From Hygrophila difformis (taxonomy: Eukaryota > Streptophyta > Magnoliopsida > Lamiales > Acanthaceae), in assembly GCA_030278955.1 (NCBI GenBank), contig JAOANR010000008.1:39906779-39970778 (forward strand): 64,000 nt of DNA, read 5' to 3'. Of this stretch, positions 1 to 11,179 are shown in pieces. A program made the translations under genes and the position numbers. Below the pieces are notes generated by a model. It was not told the origin of the DNA, did no database searches, and saw only the letters and a program-made list of their open reading frames with translations. Numbering within the stretch: position 1 is the first letter of the stretch; every line of letters begins with the position of its first letter.

Positions 1-278
1 TAGCTCGATTCCCTGGGTCGTTTTCGTTGCGGAATCTTCTCCTTAATCTTGTTGCGAGTCCGGCTTATCGCTCGCAACATTCCCGGGTCCTACTTAGCCT
101 AGTCTAAATTGGTTCCAACATCTCCTATCGTCCTTGTGATCTAATTCGTGATGTACTTTGTGATTTATTTCGTGACTGAACTTAGAAATTAGTTCTAAGC
201 TGCCTACGTACCCTGTGAAGGGATCAAGTCATGACGTAGTTCAAAACAATTTGAATTTGTTTTTCCTCGGGTGTTACA
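1..278 (-). repeat. 3' LTR of element 1 (partial, cut by window edge)
   Basis: Matches the outer end of the 5' LTR at about 8374-8651 almost base for base. It ends in tgttaca at 271-278, directly next to the polypurine tract. Confidence 0.95.
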
Positions 279-291
279 TCCTCCCCCCCTT
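279..291 (-). other. Polypurine tract of element 1
   Basis: On the minus strand this is an AAGGGGGGGAGGA run ending exactly at the 3' LTR start. This is the expected plus-strand primer for LTR retrotransposon replication. Confidence 0.85.
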
Positions 292-298
292 AAGAATA

Positions 299-318
299 CA
301 GTTATGTCCCCATAACTG
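299..318. other. Inverted repeat overlapping the pol stop codon of element 1
   Basis: CAGTTATGTCCCCATAACTG is an 8-bp (9 with the flanking A/T) stem with a 4-base loop. The pol stop TAA (302-304) lies inside it. The same palindrome sits at the equivalent place in the two other Tekay-type elements here (31555-31574 and 39049-39068). Confidence 0.8.
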
Positions 319-447
319 TGGTCGGGTCGTCTTGGAAGAGGGTAGGGTAACGTTGCCTCATGTCGGCTTCCAATTCCCAGGTTGCCGTCTCCGTCTCGTG
401 GTTGGACCACAGGACCTTGACCATCTTTACAGTTTTATTCCTTGTCA
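302..447 (-). pseudogene. Detached chromodomain-like C-terminus of element 1 pol
   Basis: In a frame shifted relative to the main pol ORF, the minus strand encodes the C-terminal block seen intact at 38920-39064. It has the pattern K-V-L-W-S-N-H-E then A-T-W-E and YPTLFQ, typical of the degenerate chromodomain tail of plant chromoviruses, and ends ..TVMGT-stop at 302. Compared with the element at 23048-41895, roughly 100 codons between the QVGD block and this tail are missing, and the join is out of frame. Confidence 0.75.
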
Positions 448-2748
448 CCGACTTGAAATTCCAAGTCCTGCCGTCTCACGTCCGCATAACTCTTTTGCCG
501 GTCCTGAGCGGCTCTCATCTTCCCCTGGATAACCTTAACTTGCTGAGCCATGTCCTCCACCAGTTGTGGCCCTACTGTCACTACTCGATCGTTCTCTTCC
601 CAACTCAATGGGCTCCGGCATCTTCGTCCATACAGTGCCTCGAAGGGCGCCATGCCGATGCTCGCATGGTAACTGTTGTTATAGGAGAACTCGATCAAGG
701 GTAAATGGTGCTCCCAACTTCCCTTGAACTCCAACACACAAGCCCTCAACATGTCCTCCAGCGTCTGTATAGTTCGCTCCGTCTGTCCATCCGTCATAGG
801 GTGGAACGCCGTACTCATCTTTATCTGCGTCCCCAGAGCTTCTTGCAGCTTGGTCCAAAACTGGGAGACGAATCTGCTATCCCTATCCGAGATGATGTCA
901 TGCGGCACCCCGTGCCGGCGTACCACATTGTCTATGTATGCCCTTGCTAGTTGGTCCATTGTCCACGTGTCCTTCATCGGGATGAAAATGGCGGCCTTCG
1001 TTAACCTATCCACGATCACCCAAATCTTATTCATTCCCTTTGGCGATCGTGGCAACCCTGAAACAAAATCCATGGAGATGCTATCCCACTTCCAGCTTGG
1101 GATCTCCAATGGTTGCATTAATCCTAAGGGCTTTTGCCGTACTGCCTTGATCTTCTGGCAGGTAAGGCACCTTGCCACGAATTCGGCCACCTCTCTCTTC
1201 ATGTTCGGCCACCAATAATTTTTCTTCAAGTCCTTATACAGCTTATCCCCTCCGGGGTGGACCGAGTAGGGGGTGCTATGGCCTTCCTCCATTACCTTCT
1301 TCTTCAGATCTGCGGACTCCCGGGGTATACACCATCTTCCCCTGAAGCGGATGCTCCCGTCCTCGTGAATCTGGAAATCTACTGCCTTTCCTTCGGCAAT
1401 GCTTCTCCTTATTTCCTCCATCTGTTCGTCACCCGACTGGGCGAGTCGTATTTCTTCGAATACGGTAGGGCTTACTACCATCGCGTTGACGACCTCGGTT
1501 ACCGTACCGGGCTGCACCAGTTCCAGGCTTAGTTTCGCCAAATCTCTGTACAATTCGGCCGGTATCACCAGTGAGTTCGTGACATGTTGCGCCTTCCGAC
1601 TCAAGGCGTCGGCCACGACGTTGGCCTTGCCCTCGTGATACGCGACTTCTAGGTCATAATCTTTGATCAACTCCAACCATCTCCTCTGCCTCAAGTTCAG
1701 TTCTCTTTGCGTGAATATGTACTTGAGGCTCTTATGGTCGGTAAACATCCGACACTTCCGCCCATAGAGATAGTGTCTCCAGATTTTCAGGGCGAACACG
1801 ACCGCGGCCAGTTCCAGGTCGTGCGTCGGGTAGTTTTGCTCGTGCGGTTTCAGCTGTCGTGATGCGTACGCTATGACCTTTTGATCCTGCATCAGTACGC
1901 ATCCCATTCCTTCTCTCGAGGCGTCGCTATACACCTCGAAGTCTCCATCCTCTGATGGTAACGCCAACACCGGCGCCGTGGTAAGTCGTTTCTTCAGCTC
2001 CTGGAATGCGGCTTCGCACTCGCCAGTCCAGTCATACTTCACCCCCTTCTTCAGCAGTTGGGTCAATGGGCGGGCGATTTTGGAGAAATCTTGGACAAAT
2101 CGCCTGTAGTAGCCCGCCAGTCCGAGAAAGCTTCTTATCTCCGTTGGGCTCTTCGGGGGTACCCACTCGGTTACAGCCGAGATTTTCGCCGGGTCTACCG
2201 CCACTCCGCTGGCGGATACGATATGCCCAAGGAATGTTACCTCCCTCAGCCAGAAGTCGCATTTGGACAACTTCCCATATAGCTGATTTTCTCGGAGGAT
2301 TCTCAGCACTTTATGTAAGTGCTTGGAATGTTCTTCCTCGTCCCTTGAGTAGACCAAGATGTCGTCTATGAATACCACTACGCATTGATCTAACAGTCCT
2401 CGGAACACGTTGTTCATGAGGTTCATGAACATTGCCGGGGCATTCGTCAGTCCGAATGACAGGACTGTGAATTCGTAGTGTCCGTAGCGAGTCCTGAACG
2501 CTGTCTTTGGGATGTCCTTCTCAGCAATTCGCAGCTGATGATATCCCGATCGCAGGTCGATCTTGGAGAACACATTAGCTCCCTTCAGCTGGTCAAACAG
2601 ATCCTCGATTCTGGGCAACGGATACTTGTTCTTGATAGTGACTTGATTAAGTCCCCTATAGTCAATACACAGTCTCAGACTCCCATCCTTCTTTTTGACG
2701 AATAAGACCGGTGCTCCCCATGGAGACGTACTCGGTCGGATATATCCC
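435..2748 (-). pseudogene. Ty3/gypsy pol: reverse transcriptase, RNase H, integrase (element 1)
   Basis: The frame opens around 2748 with the [13 protein letters not shown] type RT start. It continues through the RT catalytic FIDDILVYS motif (around 2330-2360), the RNase H region with [10 protein letters not shown] and TDHKSL, and the HHCC zinc finger (CLTCQK). The DDE integrase core follows, with [16 protein letters not shown] and DGQTERT. It stops early at 435 just after QVGD. The true upstream partner (gag-PR) is in another frame because of one extra base near 2744, and the C-terminus is deleted. No functional polyprotein can be made from this copy. Confidence 0.9.
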
Positions 2749-4683
2749 TTTTTCCAGCAATTCTTCGAGCTGTTCCTTTAGCTCCTTCATCTCCGGCGGT
2801 GCCATGCGGTAAGGAGCCTTTGATACAGGTTCCGTTCCCGGGATAAGATCTATGGTGAACTCGAGATCCCTCTCAGGGGGCATGCCAGGAACGTCCTTTG
2901 GGAACACATCCGGGTACTCTCTCACCACCGGAATGTTGTCTATCTTTACCCCTTCCGCTTCGAGGTTGTGAACGTAGCATGCGTATAGCGCGTGGCCCTT
3001 ACGCATTAGGCTACCTAACTCTAGGACGTTGATTAACTTGTTAGATTTCTTAGGGGGTTGAGAGTAGAAGATGACTCTTTTCCCCCTACTTTTTGACAGC
3101 GTGATCTTTTGCTTTTGGCATTCGATCACGGCCTTATACCGGGTTAACCAATCCATTCCTAGTATGACGTCAAAGTCCCTGACGTTGAACTCTACCAAGT
3201 TTGCGAAAAACTCTACGTTCTTTATCACTATAGGTATTCCATTGTAGCGTTTAGAGCATGCTATTACTTCTCCAGAGGGCAGTTGGATGCCTAAGCTAAT
3301 TATCTCGCACTTAGGTAGATCTAGTTCAGTTACGACTCTCGAAGATACAATCGAGCAACTGGCTCCGGAATCAAATAAGACTCTAAGTGGAGTACTTAGG
3401 ACATGGAAAGTACCTGCCATCACGTCACCCTGCGCGGGTATGTCAGCCTGGTTGATCACGTTCAACCTCCCCATCGGCCTCCCTTGATTGGCTGGCTGGT
3501 TCTGATTTGGGTTTGCATTTTGCTGCTGGTTCGGAGGGCGTTGGTTCGGATTCGGAGGAGGCCGATATCCTTGGTTGTTGCCATTCCTACCTCCCTGGTT
3601 GAACGGCTCGTTAGGTCCAATGACCAAGTCTTCTCTTTTCGTGATGTTCTCGAGTCGGGTTCGACATTCCTCCCTCCGATGGCCAATTCGGCCGCACCGG
3701 AAGCACTCGCCCATCTGAGGACACCTCCTTACCAGGTGCGGCCTGCCACATCGTGGGCACGGCGGCACTCGCCCTCCTTGGTTGACATTCCGACCATTGT
3801 TGTTCTGAGCATTCCCGTTCGGCCCTTGCCGAAAGTTGTCCCCGCCAGTAGTGTTGCTTGTCCGGTTATCCCTGTTCCTCTTGTCCGGGCCTTGCGCCCC
3901 TCGGCTGGATTCCCCAGCAGTCTTCCTCTTTAGTTGTTGCACTCGTGCTACTGCTACTGCACGATCGTAGACAGATTGCAGGTCCGGGTAGTTAACTCCA
4001 GTGATCACCTCCCGAATCGACAAGTTCAAACCCATTTCGAACTTTTGCGCCTTCTCCCCGTCAGTAGGTACCATCCTGGGCGCAAATCTCACCAATTCCT
4101 TAAACCGTGCATAGTATTCTTGAACAGATTTCTCTCCCTGCTTCAGGGATGAGAACTCCTCGTACAGTGCTGCCTTAGTACTCATCGGGTAGAAGCGCTC
4201 CCGGAGTAACTCCATGAACTCGTTCCACGAGTAAGGTTCATCATCCTCCGCCAGCTTCCCTTGGGTAGCCTGCCACCAGTCGTCGGCCTCGCCACCCAGA
4301 TAGTACGAGGCCACGTGGACCTTCTCCCCCTCCGGGCATCTTACCGCCTTTAGCAATTTGTCGAAGGTTCTCAACCATTCTTCCAGCTTAGCGGGGTCTT
4401 CCTCCCCGACGTAGTAAGGTGGTCGGTAGGGGTTCACCGCAGCCAAGTAGTTGATCCTCGCTTCTGGTGGTGGCGCCGCGGCAGCTCCACCCTGGTTAAC
4501 GTAAGCATTACCCAGTGCGATTAGTAACTCTTCCATATTTCTCAATCGCCCTTCTGCAGGGTTAGGCATTGGTCCTGCCGGGTTTGGCATCTCCGCGTCA
4601 GGTGCCTGCTCATTGGGTTGTCCCGGCGTGCCGTGGGTGTTGGGGGTGGCAGGGAAGGCCCTTGGTCGTCCTCGAGGTGCCAT
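2662..4683 (-). CDS. Gag-protease ORF of element 1
   Basis: This 673-codon ORF starts MAPRGRPR. A retrotransposon Gag capsid domain spans roughly residues 105-200 (with ADDWWQ and the ERFYP block). It is followed by a basic, Q/N-rich linker. Two zinc-knuckle-like motifs follow: [13 protein letters not shown] and [14 protein letters not shown]. The aspartic protease has the active-site LFDSGAS and GMDWL. It then runs into the start of RT, where a single-base shift at about 2744 diverts it into a short nonsense tail. Gag packages the element RNA and protease cuts the polyprotein. Very similar Gag is encoded at 26656-27590 and 31576-32694. Confidence 0.92.
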   Translation of the reverse strand: MAPRGRPRAFPATPNTHGTPGQPNEQAPDAEMPNPAGPMPNPAEGRLRNMEELLIALGNAYVNQGGAAAAPPPEARINYLAAVNPYRPPYYVGEEDPAKLEEWLRTFDKLLKAVRCPEGEKVHVASYYLGGEADDWWQATQGKLAEDDEPYSWNEFMELLRERFYPMSTKAALYEEFSSLKQGEKSVQEYYARFKELVRFAPRMVPTDGEKAQKFEMGLNLSIREVITGVNYPDLQSVYDRAVAVARVQQLKRKTAGESSRGAQGPDKRNRDNRTSNTTGGDNFRQGPNGNAQNNNGRNVNQGGRVPPCPRCGRPHLVRRCPQMGECFRCGRIGHRREECRTRLENITKREDLVIGPNEPFNQGGRNGNNQGYRPPPNPNQRPPNQQQNANPNQNQPANQGRPMGRLNVINQADIPAQGDVMAGTFHVLSTPLRVLFDSGASCSIVSSRVVTELDLPKCEIISLGIQLPSGEVIACSKRYNGIPIVIKNVEFFANLVEFNVRDFDVILGMDWLTRYKAVIECQKQKITLSKSRGKRVIFYSQPPKKSNKLINVLELGSLMRKGHALYACYVHNLEAEGVKIDNIPVVREYPDVFPKDVPGMPPERDLEFTIDLIPGTEPVSKAPYRMAPPEMKELKEQLEELLEKGIYPTEYVSMGSTGLIRQKEGWESETVY

Positions 4684-4806
4684 CCTGTTACAACCGAGGA
4701 AGGTGTAAAGTTCAGGGAGATTCGATAAAGTGGAAAAAAAAAGTCTTGCTGAATTGTATGGTGCTAATCAGGAGTTGGTCAGTATTTGCATTTATTTATT
4801 CAGTCG

Positions 4807-5036
4807 TTTAGGGTTTAGGGTCTGAGGTACTTGTCGTTTTGTTATGCAGAAATAGATGCGTTGTTTGTCTGTCGGCGGTTTGTTAAGATATAAAGAGGGT
4901 GTATAAAATAAGTTTTTGTGACTTTATTGCTCATTAGAAGTTTTTGTTTCGATACAAGCGACAAGTAGCAAAGATCCTGAAAATAGTTTTGGGAAAATAG
5001 AAAAGGAGAACAATGGGAATAATGCATCAAAAATCT
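4807..5036. other. Spacer between gag and the upstream ORF of element 1
   Basis: This is non-coding leader of element 1. It contains only two TTTAGGG units (4807-4820) and no recognisable ORF. Confidence 0.5.
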
Positions 5037-5564
5037 CTAATCCTGCGAAGGGTAGGTGGTCGGGTCCTCCATGGGGTCATCCTCATCACTTGATTCCTCG
5101 ATGGTGCCCGTGCCAAGGGGCCCATGGAACACTGGGCTGGCTGGCCAACTGGGCCCAGCAACAGGAGCAGGATCAATGAATGCAACTGGGGTTTGGACGG
5201 CTGCAGGGACAGCGACAGGGTCAATAACGAGGCTAGTGACAGGAGGAGTTCCTGGGTTGAGTGGGGCAGGTGGAAGCAGATCATCCTTCAGGTGATGCAG
5301 TTGATGTCCCAAGACCCCTGCTTGGGTCTCTACGTCGTCAATCTGGGTCCGAAGCTCAGTCTCGCAGGTCTGGAGTTCGTTGATTTGGACTTGGAGTTGG
5401 GTTATATCTTGGTGTCCTGCTTGGCCCAGATTAGTTAGGTGGCCCAAGTTAGCTTCCATTTGCTCTACCCTTAGTCTGAAGTTGTTCACGTTTTGAGGAG
5501 ATTCGAGGTATGCTTCAATCAACCTCATTAGTAGGTTGATCATGTTCACGTTTGGGGAAGCCAT
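5037..5564 (-). CDS. Small coiled-coil ORF upstream of gag (element 1)
   Basis: This 175-codon ORF lies between the primer site and gag. It starts MASPNVNM. The N-terminal half is a heptad-rich helix (many L/I/M at 3-4 spacing, residues about 8-95). Next comes a DDLLPP motif, a proline/valine-rich middle and an acidic tail (SSDEDDPMEDP). The element at 23048-41895 has a shorter homologue (26058-26393) with the same start, coiled-coil, DDLLPP and acidic tail. Conservation of start, layout and frame between divergent copies argues that it is a real protein. Its function is unknown; Gag partner or nucleic-acid chaperone would be guesses. Confidence 0.7.
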   Translation of the reverse strand: MASPNVNMINLLMRLIEAYLESPQNVNNFRLRVEQMEANLGHLTNLGQAGHQDITQLQVQINELQTCETELRTQIDDVETQAGVLGHQLHHLKDDLLPPAPLNPGTPPVTSLVIDPVAVPAAVQTPVAFIDPAPVAGPSWPASPVFHGPLGTGTIEESSDEDDPMEDPTTYPSQD

Positions 5565-5883
5565 CTAGTGTTAACAAGGTAGGTTAGAGTTAGACGTTTT
5601 TCAGGCAAGGTTAAGATGTGCACAAATTTAAATCTATATGCAACATGCAAGTGCAAGTCCCTTCCCCATAAAATTTAGTTTAAAATAAATTGCTAAGGGT
5701 TGGGCCTCTATAGTGGGCCAAAATTTAATATTCCTTGGGCTAAGATTTGGGCTATGTAAAAAGGATTATAGATTTTTGGGCTAAAAATAGTACTAGTAGT
5801 CAAATAAATAATTTTAGAAGAAATAACACTTGGGCTTAAAATATTGGTTTAAAATATTAGTAGTAGCTTTAAAAATTTTCCGG
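5565..5883. other. Leader between primer site and upstream ORF (element 1)
   Basis: AT-rich non-coding leader. I see no gene in it. Confidence 0.6.
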
Positions 5884-5895
5884 GCTCTGATACCA
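5884..5895 (-). other. Primer binding site (tRNA-iMet type), element 1
   Basis: The minus strand reads TGGTATCAGAGC, complementary to the 3' end of initiator tRNA-Met. It lies 3 bases from the 5' LTR end at 5899. Confidence 0.93.
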
Positions 5896-5898
5896 ACT

Positions 5899-8651
5899 TG
5901 TAACACCCCGGATTTGATAACCCAGGCCGGGATGTCACCGCCGCATTTCCCTAGTAAGACACGGCTTCCCGAGCTCGCTAAGGAAATGCAAGGCTTGTGG
6001 GTATGAAAAAAGGTTTAAAAACATTTCAAGATTTAGTCCGGAAATTTATAATATTTAGTACGATAGTAGAAATTATCACGTACGGAAAGTAAATAACGTA
6101 AGTGCAGCGGAAAGTAAAATCACGGCCAACATGGCCAAATCCTCGGGTTTAACAGACCCGGTAAAAACAGTACGATGCAGAAATTTAAAATGTTCATAAA
6201 TAATTTCCCCAAGTGCATGCGTATGCGTCACTCGACATACTCTGTAAAAGAAAAATGACAACGGTTGTCAGTATAAAAATATACTGAGTAAGTTAATCCC
6301 TAACTAACAAATAAAAGGGGTTACAAGTGTTTAAACTAAAGATTTCGCTTATCGTACGAGGATTAAAAAAAAGATACATGATTTATTAGCAGCGGAAAAA
6401 CATGATTAAAGAACTTAATTTAAAAAGCGGAATTTAAAGCATAATTTAAGATGCATAAAAATTTAAATACGTAATTAAAGACAGGATAAATACGATTTAA
6501 GCATAATGAAACACTCACACGAGTCTTTTACTTTTCATCCCGTAAACTAAGAAGAGGACACCATACCGGGAGATCACTAACGAGGCAATCTCAACATAGG
6601 ACCACTAACGAGGCAGTCCAAACAATGGGAGACCACTAACGAGGCAGTCTCAAAGATAGTAGGACCACTAACGAGGCGATCCAAAAAGATAGTAGGACCA
6701 CTAACGAGGCGATCCACAAATACAGCGCGCGAGATCACTAACGAGGCAATCTCAGATAGTAAGGAGACCACTAACGAGGCAGTCTCAAAGATAATGATAG
6801 TATGAAGATCGGCTCAGCCTAGTGAACGGGATTTTTCGAAAGTTCGTATTTCAAAGTTATCAAAGGATCGATATCGCGTTTTCATAGTTCGAGTTTTCTC
6901 AAGTTCGAAAAATCCTATTCGAGGCAGTTTACGCCTTTCTTAATTTAAAATTCGTTTTTCCTCCAAAAATTCTGAAACTTGGCCAGTAATTCAAAAACAC
7001 ACACACGAACAACTTTCATGTTTTAAGTTTTTGGAAATAAGGTTCCGAAGTGAGTTAAAATTTGAGTTTATTGCAAAGAATAATTTACGTCTTAAAAACT
7101 GTTTTCGTCACAGGTTCGTGTAACGCCGATTAAAAATTCATTTCAAAACCAATCGATGTGAAATTTTTACAGTAACTACACGACACATTAAGGAACAACT
7201 TTCATGTTTTAAGTTTTTGGAAATAATGAATTCTTGGTACTCAAAAATCGTGTGCAACTCACTGCATACTCATGGCCTTTAAAACGAATTCAAAACAGTT
7301 CTAAAAACTTGGCCGATTGACATATCAAATGAACACCAAAATTCGTGAAATTTTGTAGGCATAATCTAGACACAATTATCTACAACTTTTGTTTAGAAAT
7401 GCAAAGTTAAATCATTCGAAAAATGGGTGAAAAACATGCATCAAGTTGAATGATGGAATCTGTCACAGATTTAAACGGTTCGGTTCAATACAGAAAGTTC
7501 ATGGCGAAAATTGGGATAGCAAAACTTAATGTCAATGGCTGAAATTTGGACACAAGATAGATAAAGGTGTTAGGAACAACTTTTATGTTGAAAAGTTTTC
7601 GGTTTGAATTCCCGAAGGTCGAGTTTTTGGCGAGTCTTTAAAATTGGACGAAAATAGGGTTTTTGAAAACCGATTTTTGTTACAAGCCTATATCTCGAGA
7701 TTTAAACAACAAACAACCGCAAAAATTTGTGAGTAAGGTGTTAACTTACTTAGAATGATGATAGGGTCGCTGGATTGGGTTTCCGGACGTCCTAGGGTCA
7801 CGACGAACGGCCAACTTCTCCGATCGCTTTTTGTTCGTTTTCCGACGGGAAATCGTAGTAAGGAAATAGTGTTAGAATTCGAGTTTTGGAGACTCATGGA
7901 CTGATGGAATGATATATTAAGACTTACCAAGGTTCTATGAAGCCGTGGCTCAGTCCCGTTCACCTCGTCGTCGCCGGAAAGTTCGCCGGAAAGCTTCGTC
8001 GGGAGGGTTTGGCTTGGAGAGGGAGTTTGTAAGTATGGTGGGGATAGGTTTTCTGTGGGATTAGGGTTTTGAGTCTCCCCAGCCGCCCCTAAGCCTCCCT
8101 TAAGGCTGGGATTTGGTTTCCCTCGAAGGGAGATGTAATTTCGGCAAGAAAATCACCCCCGAATGGAAAGATTACACCTTCAGCCCCTCTGGCGCGGAGG
8201 TGGCGCGCACCCTCCCCTATGGTCGCGCGGAGCACGCGCGCCAGGCCTGGCGTCGCGACGCCTTTGGCCGCGCGGTGGCCGCGCGGACAGCGCGGGCCGG
8301 CCGGACCGGCCGGTTCGGCTCCGCGTGTTCCGTCGGGTCTTCCCTCGCTTTCCCCTATCGGTTTTCTACGTGTTAGCTCGATTCCCTGGGTCGTTTTCGT
8401 TGCGGAATCTTCTCCTTAATCTTGTTGCGAGTCCGGCTTATCGCTCGCAACATTCCCGGGTCCTACTTAGCCTAGTCTAAATTGGTTCCAACATCTCCTA
8501 TCGTCCTTGTGATCTAATTCGTGATGTACTTTGTGATTTATTTCGTGACTGAACTTAGAAATTAGTTCTAAGCTGCCTACGTACCCTGTGAAGGGATCAA
8601 GTCATGACGTAGTTCAAAACAATTTGAATTTGTTTTTCCTCGGGTGTTACA
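5899..8651 (-). repeat. 5' LTR of element 1 (2753 bp)
   Basis: Bounded by TGTAACACC at 5899 and TGTTACA at 8651. From left (U5 side) to right (U3 side) it holds a hairpin array (6570-6786), several hundred bases shared with the other Tekay LTRs, and a very GC-rich block at about 8190-8325 made of GCGCGG/CCGCGC words. The ORFs inside it (for example 7688-7963 and 8113-8376) are not conserved and I do not call them genes. Confidence 0.93.
6570..6786 (-). repeat. Array of seven constant-loop hairpins in the LTR
   Basis: Seven units start at 6570, 6599, 6629, 6662, 6695, 6731 and 6764. Each has the core CACTAACGAGGC flanked by short complementary arms. The arms differ between units but match within them: GAGAT/ATCTC, GGAC/GTCC and GAGAC/GTCTC. 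Two units (6662 and 6695) have one mismatched pair. A related fragment survives at 19343-20093. Confidence 0.85.
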
Positions 8652-9263
8652 TGTTTAGGGCTGATTAGGATGTTTATTTATAGATGTAAAGGACCTAAAG
8701 GACGTCCAAAGGCAACCCTAGGATGTCTTGAGTCGCAAGGTAAGCAACCGAAGTCGAAAAATCCGGATTCGAGCTAGTAAATCTCGCAACGGGCGAATCT
8801 GTCCATTGGCGCGGCCTTGGCGCGCCGTTTAGCCAAAAACTACGCGGCCACCGCGCGGCCCACGCCTGGACTTCGGTCCGGGCGGGTCGTGCGATCCGTC
8901 GGGCATTTCCTCATCTCTTTCGGACTTCTATCCCTCTATGTTCTCGGATTCGGATTTCCGGGCTATCTTCGGGCTCTAATTTCCTATCTTAATTTTATTC
9001 GGATCTAAATTTACATTTGGACTCGAGTTATTGAGTCCATCGGTGTTGGGTTCTCGTGTAACCATTTATTTAATTAAATTGTCTTCGGCTCCCCGGGTTC
9101 TCGAAATTTTGATTCCTTTTTAATTTAAATTCTATTTCTCATCTCTTATGATTCTTTATCTATTTATCATGTCTATTTATTTATTATATTTATTTATTGT
9201 TTATTTATTTATTTATTTTATTTATTTATTTTATTTTATGTTGCAAAATTCCCGGGTATTACA
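8652..9263 (-). repeat. Truncated Tekay-type LTR
   Basis: It reads like the U3 half of the LTRs at 28657-31295, including the GC-rich block, the A/T-rich TTTA repeats, and the terminal TATTACA at 9263. Homology is cut at 8652 by element 1, so this is an older LTR into which element 1 inserted. Confidence 0.8.
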
Positions 9264-9333
9264 GTTCTTCATCGGTTAAATTATGTCTTCATCCCCATGT
9301 GCCCTCCTGATCTGTTTAACTATAGCAGAGAGT

Positions 9334-9896
9334 TCATATGGAACCAGTTAGCGGTACCAGCTGATGATCATACCTAAGGTAATTTTGACAGTACTTCCTC
9401 TCTTCTTGTAAATGGAAAGGATTAGGTATGTTTTTACAGTACAGCAGCCAGTGAAAAACATCAATTTTAAGAAATACTAAATCTAGTAAGTCTTGGGTCA
9501 CTGCTTTGATCAGTTCTATCCTCTCTTCATTTTTCTTCTTATCTTGTTTGGATAGTAATAGAAGACTTCTTATGAAAATGGAGGGCTCATGTTTATCCTC
9601 TAGTCCAGGTTTAATGAGATCATAAGCTTTCTTTTCATCTCTGCTATCAGTAAATGCAATAAGCGCAGGTTCTAGATTGAACATATAGTTTTCCGCCTCT
9701 TGACACTTGGTGATAAACATCTTCTGATTACTAGGGTAAATGTCTTCTCTCCATCTCACACAACTTTGCAAAGTCAATCTTCTAAACACAATATTTAACT
9801 TGCTTGCTACATGAAGCCTCTTACAAGAAAGACTTTGAAGCTCTGAAGAGTTCTTTTACGCTTCCTTTTCCCAATTTGGACATTACTTTCTGCCAT
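9334..9896 (-). pseudogene. F-box family gene copy 1, degraded
   Basis: A 151-codon open stretch (9334-9789) matches the C-terminal part of the two downstream relatives. Shared blocks are the helix around KCQEAENYMFNLEPAL, the PG.EDKHEPSIFI repeat-like block and the NPF....YC region. Just upstream, a frame-matched remnant of the F-box end (LSCKRLHVASKL) follows a stop. An ATG at 9894-9896 (MAESNVQ) is in a different frame, and most of the F-box is missing. The family resembles At1g67623-like F-box proteins: an SCF substrate adaptor with a Sel1-like helical C-terminus. I regard this copy as a pseudogene; the gene is interrupted just downstream by LTR sequence. Confidence 0.6.
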
Positions 9897-10173
9897 CTTT
9901 AGTACCTTATGATTTCATTTAAAAGGGAAATTTAGAAAGAATTCCAAATTTTATTCATTTAAAAGTAAGCACTCGTGATCATTGGAAACAATACAAAAAG
10001 GAGCACCATTAATCTTCCCCATTAAATGCAGTAAGCACTCGAATTATCATTAAATGGAGCACCATTACAGATTACAAAAGAAACAGAGTTATTATTCAAC
10101 ACTGCCTTGATTAGCCAACTAAGCTGTAGTTCTTGAAGTTCCTGTACTAGACAACTTTTATAAACATAAGGAG
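9897..10173. other. Intergenic, between F-box copies 1 and 2
   Basis: No coding or RNA feature seen. Two short near-repeats around gagcaccatta occur (10000-10065). Confidence 0.4.
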
Positions 10174-10410
10174 CTATTCATCATTATCTTCCCCATCCCA
10201 AAAATCATCAGTGGGGTTGTAATCGAAAAGTACTTCCCTAGCCATAAGTCTGAATTCTGTCACAAATCTAGTTGCATCACAGCATATACATGGGACCTGG
10301 TCTGCACCATAATTAAAATTTGGTGGCCCATGGATAGCTTCCCAACTATGTTCAGAGTGTCTACAGAAATATCTCCTAGATTGTCCTAAGAAAGGATTTG
10401 GAATTTCTTC
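10174..10410 (-). pseudogene. Read-through C-terminus of F-box copy 2 beyond an in-frame TAG
   Basis: This is in frame with exon 2 and open from after the TAG to a stop at 10174-10176. It includes EEIPNPFLGQ and the Cys-containing FNYGADQVPCICC block, which recurs out of frame in copy 3. Its acidic tail is DDFWDGEDNDE. Its conservation suggests it was once part of the protein. Confidence 0.6.
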
Positions 10411-11179
10411 CTATTTAGAGATCAAAGTAAGGAAACTATATATGAGATCATAACTACTAGTTCTATCATTAAGTAATGGGCTTAACAGATAAAGCCCTCT
10501 ATCTATCTCCTCTTTAGTAGTTCTACTTAAGCAGATTAAGGCCTTAGTATAAACTGAGAGATTATGATTTTCCTTAATCCCTTCATCTAAAATCCGAAGA
10601 GCTTCTCCCTCTTTGCCTGCCGTAAACAGTTCCAAAGCTGTTCGAAGCTGCAAAGTTGGATTATGAGCCCTTCTACAGATTTGTAGGAACTTTATCTTTT
10701 CAGAAGACTCGTTTGAAATGCTTTTAAATTTGAAATCTTCTAAGCAAACCCTTCGGAAGATGATAGGTTGATCCATAGCAGTTTTGGTTAATGTGCAGGA
10801 TGCTTTAAAGTTGAGCAAATCCCTGAAGTTGTTCCGCCCTACTCGTGACATTATCTGCCCGATGATATCAAGTGGAAGATTAGTCAATAGTAGTGCAGAG
10901 ACCTCTGAACTTTGCCCTGTCCTATTAATGATGTTAGGGTGAATTTTAAAGAGAAAGTTAGCTTCACTTATGAAACTGCTTAAGATCGAAGCTTAAAACT
11001 AGGATTTCTATGAAGTTCAACACAAATGTAGTTCAGAAAATGAAAACACTTAAGACGAGGAATTCAAACTATAAACCCTAGAATTGCTGATAAGAAAAAT
11101 AAGCAACGATTACGAAATGGAGCTCAGTCAAGGAAGATTTGTAAGAAGTTTTAAGAACTTACGGATTTCCTCCAGCCAT
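10411..11179 (-). CDS. F-box family protein, copy 2 (two exons, early stop)
   Basis: Exon 1 (11163-11179) encodes MAGGN plus two bases and ends at a consensus GTAAGT donor. Intron 10922-11162 ends in TAATAG. Exon 2 (10411-10921) continues in phase. The predicted protein is 175 residues. Residues about 18-60 form an F-box (LPLDIIGQIMSRVG.....LLNFKASC), followed by helical repeat-like sequence. F-box proteins bind SKP1 and recruit targets for ubiquitination. The stop at 10411-10413 is a TAG immediately before sequence that stays open for about 77 more codons to 10174. That extension contains the family's conserved NPF.....YFC and FNYGADQVPCICC blocks, so the protein is probably prematurely truncated. 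Family name is by resemblance only. Confidence 0.65.

Larger units (their letters stand above)
1..8651 (-). mobile_element. Ty3/gypsy chromovirus-like (Del/Tekay-type) LTR retrotransposon, element 1
   Basis: Reading on the minus strand, the order is 5' LTR (8651 to 5899), primer site, small upstream ORF, gag-protease, RT-RNase H-integrase, polypurine tract and 3' LTR. The 3' LTR begins at 278 and leaves the window at position 1. The first 278 bases repeat at about 8374-8651, which proves the LTR pair. LTRs start TGTAACACCC and end GGGGTGTTACA on the coding strand. The Tekay assignment rests on the long LTR (2753 bp), the order integrase after RT, and a chromodomain-like C-terminal remnant. 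The left target duplication lies outside the window. The element is dead: a 1-base shift separates protease and RT, and part of the integrase C-terminus is deleted. Confidence 0.93.

Noticed and set aside
4807..4820. Telomere-like TTTAGGG repeats
   Set aside because: Only two units, within retrotransposon leader; too few for an interstitial telomere tract.
8113..8480. GC-rich ORFs of 66-105 codons
   Set aside because: They fall in the GC-rich inverted-word block of an LTR. Long open frames there follow from base composition.
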